From: Typhlomys cinereus
Lineage: Eukaryota; Chordata; Mammalia; Rodentia; Platacanthomyidae
Assembly: GCA_023101885.1 (NCBI GenBank)
Contig: JALPQD010000075.1
Span: forward strand, 2,844,930 to 2,908,929
Length of the DNA stretch: 64,000 bases
Direction: 5' to 3'
Part shown: positions 56,118-64,000 of the stretch, one piece after another
How positions within the stretch are numbered: position 1 is the first letter of the stretch
Layout of the letters: each line of letters starts with the position of its first letter
Made by a program: the position numbers and the translations under genes
Notes under the pieces: generated by a model
The model's database searches: none
Seen by the model: the letters and a program-made list of their open reading frames with translations, nothing else
Told to the model about the DNA's origin: nothing

Positions 56118-56347
56118 GTGTTGGAGAGATGGTTCAGGAGTTAAACCTCTGCCTTGCAAGCAGAAGGACTTGAGTTTATATCCCATGTAAAAAAACCAGT
56201 TGGAAATGGTGATGACGCGCACTGCCAGCCCTGGAAGATGGAGCCTGGGAAACTCTAGAGCAGAGCAAATAGAAGGTGGAGCAATCCAGGATGATCCCCA
56301 AAGTCAGCCTTGTACCTCCACAGGTACACATAGTACCCTTTCTCTCT

Positions 56348-56382
<35 letters not shown>

Positions 56383-56410
56383 TTCTCACACACACACACA
56401 CACACACACA
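56118..56410 (+). mobile_element. tRNA-derived SINE with TC and CA tail
   Basis: 'gttggagagatggttcagg', 'gacttgagtttatatcccat', 'ccctggaagatggagcctgg', 'gagcaatccaggatgatc', 'acctccacaggtacac'. The tail is (TC)n (56339-56383) then (CA)n (56387-56410). Confidence 0.85.
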
Positions 56411-56439
56411 ATTTAAGAAAAGAAAAAAATAAGAATTTG

Positions 56440-56510
56440 AAAGAGAGACAGAGAAATAGAGGAGAGAGGCAGGAAGAAAAGAAATTTAGTGAGAAAGAGA
56501 GAGAAAGAAA

Positions 56511-56588
<78 letters not shown>

Positions 56589-56592
56589 TTGA
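56440..56592. repeat. GA/GAAA-rich microsatellite
   Basis: (GAAA)n then a long pure GA run, on the opposite composition to the TC tail just upstream, so it is self-complementary with it. Frames of up to 130 codons here are repeat-encoded. Confidence 0.9.
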
Positions 56593-56624
56593 CTGACTCC
56601 CACCCCCCCCCCAAAGGGTAGTAG

Positions 56625-56725
56625 TTTCCATTTCACAGATGTGGAAACTGGGATTAAAAAGACTAAGCAACTTTCAGGCGAGGTGGCTGAGTGGAGCTGA
56701 GAAGCAGATCCCGTGGCATTTGGAT
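56625..56725 (-). mobile_element. MIR fragment
   Basis: 'ccatttcacagatgtggaaa' and 'agactaagcaactttcaggc' on plus are antisense MIR core landmarks. Confidence 0.6.
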
Positions 56726-56957
56726 GATGTGAAGTCCCTCTGCGGTGGTGTGGGCTATGGAATCTCCATCACAGGGATTCCCTTTTCTTTTAAATTGTGA
56801 GCAGTCCTAAAATTAAGAAGGGGGTATGTATATGATTTATGTATTATTTCCACTAAATCAGCCTTTTCTCTATGTGTTTTACAGAATAGTAGCCAACAAA
56901 ATGCTTCTAAAGATAAAGCCTTGTATTCAATGAACTTGATCAAAGTTTAAAGCTGTA

Positions 56958-56961
<4 letters not shown>

Positions 56962-56991
<30 letters not shown>

Positions 56992-57061
56992 CCTTCTGAA
57001 TTCACATAACATGTAAGGAACTTGAGGTGTCTTTCAGAACACACACACACACACACACACG
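56962..57061. repeat. (TG)n and (CA)n tracts facing each other
   Basis: TG at 56962-56989 and CA at 57040-57060, separated by about 50 bp. Complementary, so able to fold back. Confidence 0.85.
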
Positions 57062-57167
57062 TATTTAAGACTTATTGTTTTAATTTTTTGTTTTTCCCCA
57101 ATTTCCATTTCTGACCCCAGAATTAGTTTCCTGTCCTAATGCACATTTGGAAGCACTGTTTGAGAGA

Positions 57168-57246
57168 CCAGAGATGTATTTTAGGGATAGAGTACTTGCC
57201 TTGCATGTCTTAAAGTCTTGGGTTTGTATCTACAGCATAGGATACA
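57168..57246 (+). mobile_element. ID SINE
   Basis: 'tattttagggatagagtact' with 'tgccttgcatgtcttaaagt' and a B-box 'gggtttgtatctacagc'. Diverged. Confidence 0.55.
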
Positions 57247-57365
57247 AAAATGCTACAAACATATCATATGGAAAAGGCATCATTTACAACTCAAGTGAAG
57301 GATCTGATACATTCTGCTAGACAGTTTTTTGTTTGTTTGTTTAATTAATTTGTTTATTGTGTGTT

Positions 57366-57386
57366 GTGTAGTGTGTGTGTGTGTGT

Positions 57387-57434
<48 letters not shown>

Positions 57435-57637
57435 TTTAGAGGGCACTATGTGTCCCTGTGGAAGACCAAGGGTGATTTCTGGAATCATCCTGGATTGTTT
57501 CTACCTCCTTTTTACTCTGGGATTTCCCAGGCTCCATCCACTAGGACCAAAGTGCAAGCCACCTGTTGTTTTAACTTGGCATTTTTATGTGGACCTGGGG
57601 TCTGAACTAAGGACCTGAGCCATCTCTCCTGCCCAAC
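57366..57637 (-). mobile_element. tRNA-derived SINE with (TG)n tail
   Basis: Minus head near 57630 ('gggcaggagagatggctcag'), 'cccaggtccacataaaaat', and a TG tail interrupted by 'tatg' at 57370-57435. Confidence 0.85.
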
Positions 57638-57767
57638 AATCAGGTAAAAGACAAAAAAAAAGTTACAATAGAAGGAAAGAAAACAGAAAGTTCCCAGGCT
57701 TGAAATGGTGGCACCTTCCTGCTTTACCATCTCCATCTGATCAGTCAGTTGACTAATTGACTGATGA

Positions 57768-57895
57768 TTGATTTTTTTTTGGACATGTTTCACTCTGTAG
57801 CGTAGGCTGCCTAGAACTCACTGTGACAATCCTCCTGTCTCCGCCTCAAGTCTGGGATTACAGGTGTGAATCGCCACTGCCCCCAGACTCGTCAC
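57768..57895 (-). mobile_element. B1 SINE
   Basis: 'tttggacatgtttcactctg', 'tagaactcactgtgacaatc' and 'tgggattacaggtgtgaat' on plus. Confidence 0.8.
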
Positions 57896-57904
57896 ATTGC
57901 TTAC

Positions 57905-58215
57905 ACAGGCTAGGGGGAAGGCTCAGAGGTTAAAGCCTTTGTCCAACAGGCAACAGGATTGGCATTCACATCCCCAGATCCCACATAAAGCAAAACAAAA
58001 TTACAGCAGCAGCCTGTAATTCCAGTCCTGGAAGGGGCAGTCTGGAATTTTCAGAGCCAACAATAAAGCGGAAGAGCAATCCAGGATGATTCCCAATATC
58101 ATCCTTGGACTTCTACAGGACTCCACACTCAAGTGTCTTCTCGTACACACGCACACACACGTGCCCCCACCCACATACAAGACACACAGAGACACCCAAT
58201 ATACACATTCATGAA
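57905..58215 (+). mobile_element. tRNA-derived SINE (older, diverged)
   Basis: 'aaggctcagaggttaaagcc', 'ccccagatcccacataaagc', 'ccagtcctggaaggggcag', 'agcaatccaggatgattccc' and a degraded CA tail. Confidence 0.75.
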
Positions 58216-58508
58216 AAAAATGTTTATACAAACTCCTCTAAGATAGGAATTGTGATTTCCCCTTCTCTTCATTTTATCCCCTAAGATTTAAATTTTAGGG
58301 ACTAGATCATGACTACGTTTCTCATCCCCCCCCCCTTCCTGCCCATTTCTCCATCTATCTGGATTCATTTGCACCTTGAGGGGCAAAACTGAGCCTTGAT
58401 ATCTCTATGATCTTTCAGCAAACACACTAACTAGTTACAGAACTCCACTGCGAAGCAACAGGCAAGTGTATGAGGGTATTGTGTGCCATCCACCTATCTA
58501 TTAAGTGT
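58216..58508. other. Unclassified sequence
   Basis: No repeat or gene recognised. Confidence 0.3.
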
Positions 58509-58509
58509 G

Positions 58510-58980
58510 AGCACCGACCTGTTCTCCTGAATTAGCTCCAGCCAAGTAAATGACCCCGGCTTCTGGTGACAGAAATCTGTGAAGCTGCAGTACTCATTTG
58601 TATCACTAGGGATCCATTTGGAAAATGATACCTCCTGTTGTCTAATTTAATTAGTAGCTGCGCTTTCCGTTCCACTTGAAAGCCTCCAAAGAAAGGAAGG
58701 CCATAAACTGTGGCATACGGTATTATTATTGTTATCTAATTATGTTTACAATTGTGACAGTTTTAGATTAAGGCACTTTCTATCAAGGAGTTGATGGAGT
58801 CATCTGATAGGTTTTCTGCTTGTTCTTCAATCAGGTATCTTAGAATCCGATATTAAGTGTGAGCCCCTGTTGATGCCCACAGTTTTGTTTTGAAACACGG
58901 GACTTGAAGGCTCTGTGACAAGTTCTTTCTGGAACAGGCTGATTCTCTTGTATTTTCTGATCCACACCTTTGCAAAGACA
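58510..58980. promoter_or_regulatory. Repeat-free stretch, candidate conserved non-coding element
   Basis: 'ctaatttaattag' (58642-58654) and 'atctaattatgtttac', with no repeat recognised. Conservation untested. Confidence 0.3.
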
Positions 58981-59069
58981 ATGGGGGACCCAAAGGAATG
59001 GTGGCTCAACTTGGAGGTGGAAGATATACATCTGCTTTGACTCATTGGCTTACTTGTTCCATAGCTATG

Positions 59070-59410
59070 GATCATCTATCTATCAGTACTTTCAACCATC
59101 CATCCATCCATCCATTCATCCATCTATCCATCCATCCATGTATCTACCCATCTATTCATATATCCACCTATCTATCATTAACCTCTCCATATGTCCACCT
59201 ATTTGTCCATCACTCCATCTACCTAGTATATCTATCCATATAGCCATCCATCTACTTATCCACATATCCACCTATCCACACATACCACCATCCATCCCCC
59301 ATCCATCCACCTATCAATATATTTACCCATCCATCTACCCACCCATCCACATATCCACCCAATCATTCATCCATCTTCCTACCTACCCATATATCCGACC
59401 AGCCAGCATC
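59070..59410. repeat. Degenerate ATCC-type tetranucleotide tract
   Basis: About 340 bp of ATCC/ATCT/ACCC units with many substitutions. Frames of 81 and 158 codons here (Ile/His/Pro/Ser-rich) are produced by the tract. Confidence 0.95.
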
Positions 59411-59763
59411 ACAATGGAATCATCCATGTGTCCAGTGTTAGTCTAGGTGGTGGTTGTACAAAGACAAATAAGACATTATTCCTCTTCCTAAGAAACTTAG
59501 AGTGTGAAGCAGAGACATAGGCCAACAACTCTAAGTGCCACTGGTGTTTTGCTAGTTGTGTCCCCAAGAGATGGGAGAGGCAGTGCAGAAAGACTGTGTG
59601 GGAATTAAATTTGAGGTGAGTTTGGAGAGTGGGTAGAAAATACCAAGGAGAACACCAAGGGATTTTGCTATAATAAGGATTTTGAATATTTTTTTATTAT
59701 CGTGGTCTTGTGTTTATCTGTGATGCTGGAGTAGAAAGGGTCACATGTAGAGGTGTCACATTC
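59411..59763. other. Unclassified sequence
   Basis: Possible old mammalian repeat near 59461-59560. Nothing definite. Confidence 0.3.
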
Positions 59764-59764
59764 A

Positions 59765-59888
59765 GAGACAAAAATATTGGTGGATTCAATTCTCTTCTTC
59801 CCTGTTTATGTGGTTTCAGGGATTGAACTTGAGTCGTTAGGCTTATTCTCCAAGGACCTTTGTCTGCTGAGCCATCTCTCTGGCCCAG
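59765..59888 (-). mobile_element. B2-superfamily SINE head
   Basis: 'gagattgaacttgagtcgtt'-type wording on plus ('gggattgaacttgagtcgtt') and 'gctgagccatctctctggcc' are the antisense tRNA head. The rest is missing. Confidence 0.65.
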
Positions 59889-60045
59889 AGGAATTTTGAT
59901 TTCTTGCTTCTTTGTGATTTCCTGGATATGGGAGCCACTGGAGGATTTTATAGGCCCAGAGCAGTCAGCTCTGTCCTTCAGAAAAGTCCCTGTGTGGTTC
60001 CCTCTTCAGTATTTGGGTTTCTGTCATCTCTTGTAAATGCCACTG

Positions 60046-60083
60046 GAGCTAGACATTTGGAGCTAGACATTGGAGCTAGACAG
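60046..60083. repeat. Three tandem copies of a ~13-bp unit
   Basis: The unit 'ggagctagacatt' occurs three times in succession, the last ending in 'agg'. Confidence 0.85.
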
Positions 60084-60195
60084 GTGAGGCTGAGACAGGA
60101 GGATGACTCAAGCCTGCGTGTTCAAAACCAGCCTGGGTTACAGAGCGAAATATCCACGTCCAAAAATACACATGATGAGATAACAAAGTAAAATA
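60080..60195 (+). mobile_element. B1 SINE fragment
   Basis: 'gaggctgagacaggaggatg' and 'gttcaaaaccagcctgggtt', then an A-rich tail. Confidence 0.65.
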
Positions 60196-60214
60196 AAGGT
60201 CGTCGGAATAACTA

Positions 60215-60415
60215 ACAAGCACTTCCTTGAATTCTCAGAACAGCCCCATCAAGCCAGTGTTGCTATTTGCATTTAGAGATTTGGATGTCTACACAGGCTG
60301 CCTATCTCACCCAAGGATACATATCTAGGTCTAGTAGCACAATCAGGATTTGAACCTAGGTCTACCTGATCCTGACCCTCATGCCTTTAGTCACCATGCA
60401 GGCTGTGAAGACCCT
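60215..60415 (-). mobile_element. MIR SINE
   Basis: 'ttgaattctcagaacagccc', 'caaggatacatatctaggtc' and 'atcaggatttgaacctaggt' on plus are antisense MIR in order. Old mammalian family. Confidence 0.75.
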
Positions 60416-61370
60416 GGTAGGTGTTTGCTTCTGCCTGTGACCTCTCCCTGCCACCGGCTGTCTTTGTCTTCAATGATGTTAGCAAAGCGTCCATCAGGAA
60501 GGCTCGACAAAGACAGCAGACAGGTATGCTGTTATTTATAACTGTTTAATCTTTGTCTTTAATAATATGGCCCTTGATCATTAAACAGAGCCAGACTGAT
60601 AGAGTAGGATGTATGGCTTTAATTCTTTTGTACTAAGAGGGTGTATGTTTCTATGGGCATATACATAAATCTTCTCCCAATGGTAACAGAAAATCAATTG
60701 GAACCCCAATCCCAGCCTTTTGTGAATTCCTTTGAAGGCCCATGCTGTGAATAGGTCAATGTAAAACGAAGTAGGATTAGAAGAGGTTGGCTTGCTAAAC
60801 AGAGTTGCCAGCAAGTAGAAGAGACAAAGACAGGGGAGTAGGCTTGGCAGGCTCAGCAAACTGCACTCACCGAAAGACGGTGTGGAAAGAATTCTAGAAA
60901 TTCATAGCCAGGCACTGTGACCAAGGATGACTCCTTCAGCAAAACCTTTATGCACTGCATCCCCTGTACTGTGCCACTGGACAGTGAAGAGGGTTGTGTT
61001 ATCTGCCTGCTGCGACGGCTGTTCATCCACACGCAGAGGACATGGGGGCAGGAGAGAGACTGGCGGGGAAGAAAAGTTTGTACTGGGAGAAAGTACGGGG
61101 GTGGGATTGGGTCATAAGGAGAGAGACGATGCGATTTGTGAGTCAAGTCTAAATGAACATAAATAAAGGAGAGGGAAGAAAAGAATTGCTGCTCAAAGAG
61201 TTAGTTAGGAAGCTCAAGAACAATAATGAAAATAAAATGTTCTATGTCCGATCCTGGGTTTATTGTGCCAATGAATAGTCCTGGGAAATGCCAGGGTTAT
61301 GCATTTTGTGGCTTGAAAGGAACATTTTTTTAAAGAAAAAATATTTGAGATACAGAATGTTTGAGAGAGA
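60416..61370. other. Unclassified sequence
   Basis: No repeat or gene recognised. Frames of 64-97 codons (mostly 60581-61146) carry no motif. Confidence 0.35.
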
Positions 61371-61440
61371 GTGAAAGAGAAACAGAGAATGCACATGCCA
61401 TAGTGCATGTGTGGAGGTCAGAGGACAATATTGGGGTTTT
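61370..61440 (-). mobile_element. SINE tail fragment
   Basis: 'gtgtggaggtcagaggacaa' on plus is the antisense 3' part of a B2/B3-type SINE. Confidence 0.45.
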
Positions 61441-61574
61441 CTGAACAGAACTAAGAAGAAACAGGTCTTTTAGTTAGTCTTTTGCTAATGAAACACTTGG
61501 ACCTTAAATAATTCACTTAGCTTTGTTTTTTCTCAATCTATTAAAAAGGAGAAATACCATCCACCTTACTTTGC

Positions 61575-61800
61575 GGGCAGATGTACCTGCCCAATTCCTA
61601 GAGATGCTGTGGAAATGCTGATCCTTGCTCTACGGGGCTGGGGCGGGATCCATAGAGTCTGTGCTTGTGGCAAAGTGATCTCCAGGCAGTTCCACCCTGG
61701 ATCACACTTGGGGGGGCAGAACAGTCACCCAAGTCTGTCTCATCTTTGGACCTTACCACATAATGGTGTTGTCTATAAAGTTCACATTTGAGAACCATCC
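61575..61800. mobile_element. Possible MER5/hAT-Charlie-type fossil
   Basis: 'ctgtgcttgtggcaaagtga' and 'cacatttgagaaccatcc' recall the 3' half and terminal repeat of MER5-type elements. Diverged. Confidence 0.4.
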
Positions 61801-62040
61801 CGTTGAGTTACGAAAAAATTGTAAAGAATACAAATCATGCACACAAAAAATTTCATGTTTTAAGGAAGTTTATGATTTGGTGTTGGGCTGATTTCATAGC
61901 TACCCGTCAGCTCTAGGCAGCTACATGCAAGTTGGACGCACGCATAAGACTATCCAATAGTATTAAGACTTTTCAAAAGACAGTCAAGGGCAGCGGTGGC
62001 ATGGACTGAAGATGTCACGCAGGGTGTCCAAGCGAAATCG
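61801..62040. other. Unclassified sequence
   Basis: Nothing recognised. Confidence 0.3.
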
Positions 62041-62044
62041 ACTC

Positions 62045-62155
62045 TCGACTGTGTGTTTATGTGGCTGACTTGATCTCCTAATCCTCCTGCCCGTGTCGCA
62101 CCCCCCCAAGTGCTGAGGTTACAGATATGTGCTACCATGCCTGGTCCATACATGC
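62045..62155 (-). mobile_element. B1 SINE fragment
   Basis: 'ccaagtgctgaggttacaga' and 'taccatgcctggtcc' on plus. Confidence 0.75.
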
Positions 62156-62262
62156 CATATAATATTGATTTTTAAAAAATCAGACGTTCAAGGTCATATA
62201 TCAAATCTGAGGCAAACATAGACTACATGGACTCACCATGAAATAAAACTACCATCATTGAT

Positions 62263-62288
62263 ACACACACACACACACACACACACAC
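62263..62288. repeat. (CA)13 microsatellite
   Basis: Pure CA with no SINE body. Confidence 0.95.
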
Positions 62289-62878
62289 CTCTGAATGATG
62301 CCTAGGTGCCAGTTATTCCAATAATCATCAAGTTGACCTCACTCTTTTTGGGTGCCCACTGGAAATGTTGGTTACGCTTGGAATGAAACTTGCCAACATC
62401 ATTACACATGGGATTGCCTAATTTACATTTCTGTTTTGCTGCTATGAGCCGCTGATTATGTTGCATTTTCCTGATCATCATTGTGTTATCTTCTCAAACA
62501 TTAAGCCTGAGAATAGATGTAGTTTTATGTGTTCTAATGTAAACATAGAGTTTGAAGAGGAAAGAAGGTTTTAAAAACTCAGGTTGTAGCATATTTATAG
62601 GCACAAATGGAGCTTGTGAATTACGTTGGTCCTATGTATACCACACCTTGTCAGCAAGAACATTTATATTTCTGTAGTTTAGCTGATATTTTCTTTCTTT
62701 TTTTAAAAAAAAATGAGGACTGATGAATCTCTTGGAAGACAGAAGCACATTATAGTTTAAAATATTCCTTCATAACCAGGCTGCTTCCTAAAATTTCTGT
62801 GGTCTTCTCTTGGAACAATCAACCATTTGAAACTGAGCAGATTCTCACCAGCTGTGCACAGTTATTCATCTCCCTAAG
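62289..62878. other. Unclassified sequence
   Basis: No repeat or gene recognised. Confidence 0.3.
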
Positions 62879-62879
62879 T

Positions 62880-62985
62880 CAGTGGTTCTCAGATACGTGT
62901 CCTTCGGAATCACCAGGAGGGTTTTGTTAGCACTGCTTGGATCCACCACCAAGACGCTCTGATTCAGGTTAGGAGTGGGATCCTG
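62880..62985 (+). mobile_element. MER5A-type hAT-Charlie fossil, left end
   Basis: 'cagtggttctcagatacgtg' is the MER5A terminal start, followed by 'ggaatcaccaggagggtttt' and 'ctctgattcaggtta'. It stops where the URR1-like repeat begins, so the right end may have been displaced. Confidence 0.75.
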
Positions 62986-62988
62986 GAT

Positions 62989-63548
62989 CAGTTACTTTCC
63001 CCCATACCTGACGAAAGCAACTAAGAAGGAAGGGTTTATTTTGACTCACAGTTCAAAGGTACAGTCTATCATAGCGGGAAGGTGTAGAGCAGTGAAAGTG
63101 TGGAGCCGTTGGTCACGTGGCATCCGCAGCCAGGAAGCGGAGAGCAGTGAACACCAGTGCTCAGCTCATCTTCTCCTTTCCGTTCCGCCCAGGACCCTAC
63201 ACGGCTGCCCGTAGTTGGGGTGGGTCTTTCCTCAGTTACCTAATGTAGAATTCCCTCACACACATGCCCAGAGGTATAACTTCTGGGCCACTCAAGAGCT
63301 TGTCAGTTGTTCTCTGGACTTAGACTGTGGACTGTGTCAAAACGAGAAATGGAGCTGAGTGGTAGCATTCATGAGTCTCTGCTTCCTGATTATGAATACC
63401 ATGTGGCCAGCTGCTTCAGGATCCTGTCACCAGGATGTTCCCCAACAAGATGGATTCTACAGGGAACCACCGGCCCAGAATAAATCCTTTTCCCCTTGTG
63501 TTGCTTTGGTCAGAGTTATGTCTGTCACAATGATGAGAAAAGTGACTA
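62989..63548 (+). mobile_element. URR1-like element with inverted ends
   Basis: The left end 'cagttactttcccccatacc' ... 'gacgaaagcaact' is inverted relative to the right end ('ttgctttggtcagag' ... 'aaaagtgactaa'). About 560 bp, no transposase. Insertion into the MER5A copy makes it the younger of the two. Confidence 0.55.
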
Positions 63549-64000
63549 ATTAAAAGTGATTAATGAGACATTGAAACTATGTCTAAGCATTGTAAAAGTT
63601 CAAATTGTTTATTGTTTTAAGAGGCAGCACAAAGAGCCAGACCTAGTCATTGCAGGTTCTGCTCACAAACTTTCTAGATTCTGAGAAGACAGTGGCAGAC
63701 AGATGTGGGGGGGTGTTCACAGGGCAACCACAATGCCCCTCTTTCTTGCTCTCTCTATGGCTATAGGACTGTGTCTTGTAGCTGCCTACAACTACACAGC
63801 ATTGTATAATCTAGCGTGAAGCAAACAACCCCCAAAGATTCTCTGCAGCATTTAATTAACTGGAACCAAATATGTCCCCTTCAGGATCACTGAGAAGCCT
63901 AAGCATTTAATCAGTTCAGTGACCAACATTTGAAATTGCTAGTTGTTGTTTCCTTCAAAGATGACAGTCTTGTCTATAAATATAGACCCTGGTGGTTACA
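63549..64000. other. Unclassified AT-rich sequence
   Basis: Nothing recognised to the end of the window. Confidence 0.35.

Noticed and set aside
56200..56592. 130-codon plus frame
   Set aside because: SINE body followed by TC, CA and GA tracts.
58970..59446. 158-codon plus frame
   Set aside because: Ile/His/Pro/Ser repeats encoded by the ATCC tetranucleotide tract.
1..64000. CRISPR array, bacterial operon or phage element
   Set aside because: The tandem repeats are microsatellites and minisatellites, without regular spacers. The SINE and LINE content is mammalian.
1..64000. tRNA genes from the many A/B-box-like sequences
   Set aside because: The boxes sit in SINE heads with SINE bodies and tails and no intact cloverleaf, so they are SINEs, not tRNA genes.

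Overview
This window looks like rodent nuclear DNA from a gene desert or a large intron. I find no credible protein-coding exon, rRNA or tRNA gene, and no CpG island. Four things identify it as rodent: B1 (7SL-derived) SINEs, ID and B4/B1-ID chimeric SINEs, B3-type tRNA SINEs, and the rodent L1 3' UTR with its 'gaagagggggc' motif and purine tract. The commonest SINE is a tRNA-derived B2-superfamily element of about 230-290 bp that ends in a long CA tail. It does not match the mouse or rat B2 body as I know it. It recalls the DIP-type SINEs of dipodoid rodents (jerboas, jumping mice), but that placement is inference.

Layout. 1-4.6 kb: unclassified sequence, SINEs and a URR1-like repeat flanked by a diverged direct duplication. 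4.6-10.9 kb: one very decayed forward L1 of the old mammalian L1M type, readable from ORF1 through the ORF2 endonuclease, reverse transcriptase and C-terminal regions, split by at least seven later insertions. 11-17 kb: an ERVL-MaLR LTR, URR1-like repeats, a rodent L1 3' end and pyrimidine tracts. 17-23 kb: a purine tract and several repeat-free stretches that may be conserved non-coding DNA. 23-35 kb: SINEs, a candidate solo LTR near 25.5-26.0 kb, B3/B4/ID elements. 35-40 kb: a repeat-poor stretch with many TAATTA-type motifs, then a 19-bp-period minisatellite. 40-47 kb: dense young SINEs and two rodent L1 3' ends in opposite orientation, each with a recognisable target-site duplication. 47.6-48.0 kb: a long imperfect palindrome with a pyrimidine arm and a purine arm. 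48.5-50 kb: repeat-poor. 51-52.8 kb: a third rodent L1 insertion with an exact 20-bp target-site duplication. 53-64 kb: nested URR1-like elements, SINEs, MIR and MER5-type fossils and a long ATCC-type tetranucleotide tract.

There are no genes working together here. The readable biology is retrotransposition history: target-site duplications, nested insertions giving relative ages, a young SINE subfamily, and unstable simple repeats seeded by SINE tails. I did not find an undescribed biological system. The most unusual object is the palindrome at 47568-47961. Open reading frames in the window are explained by CA/TG, GA or CT tracts, by SINE or L1 consensus sequence, or by chance. Repeat family names come from memory of consensus sequences and were not checked against a database.
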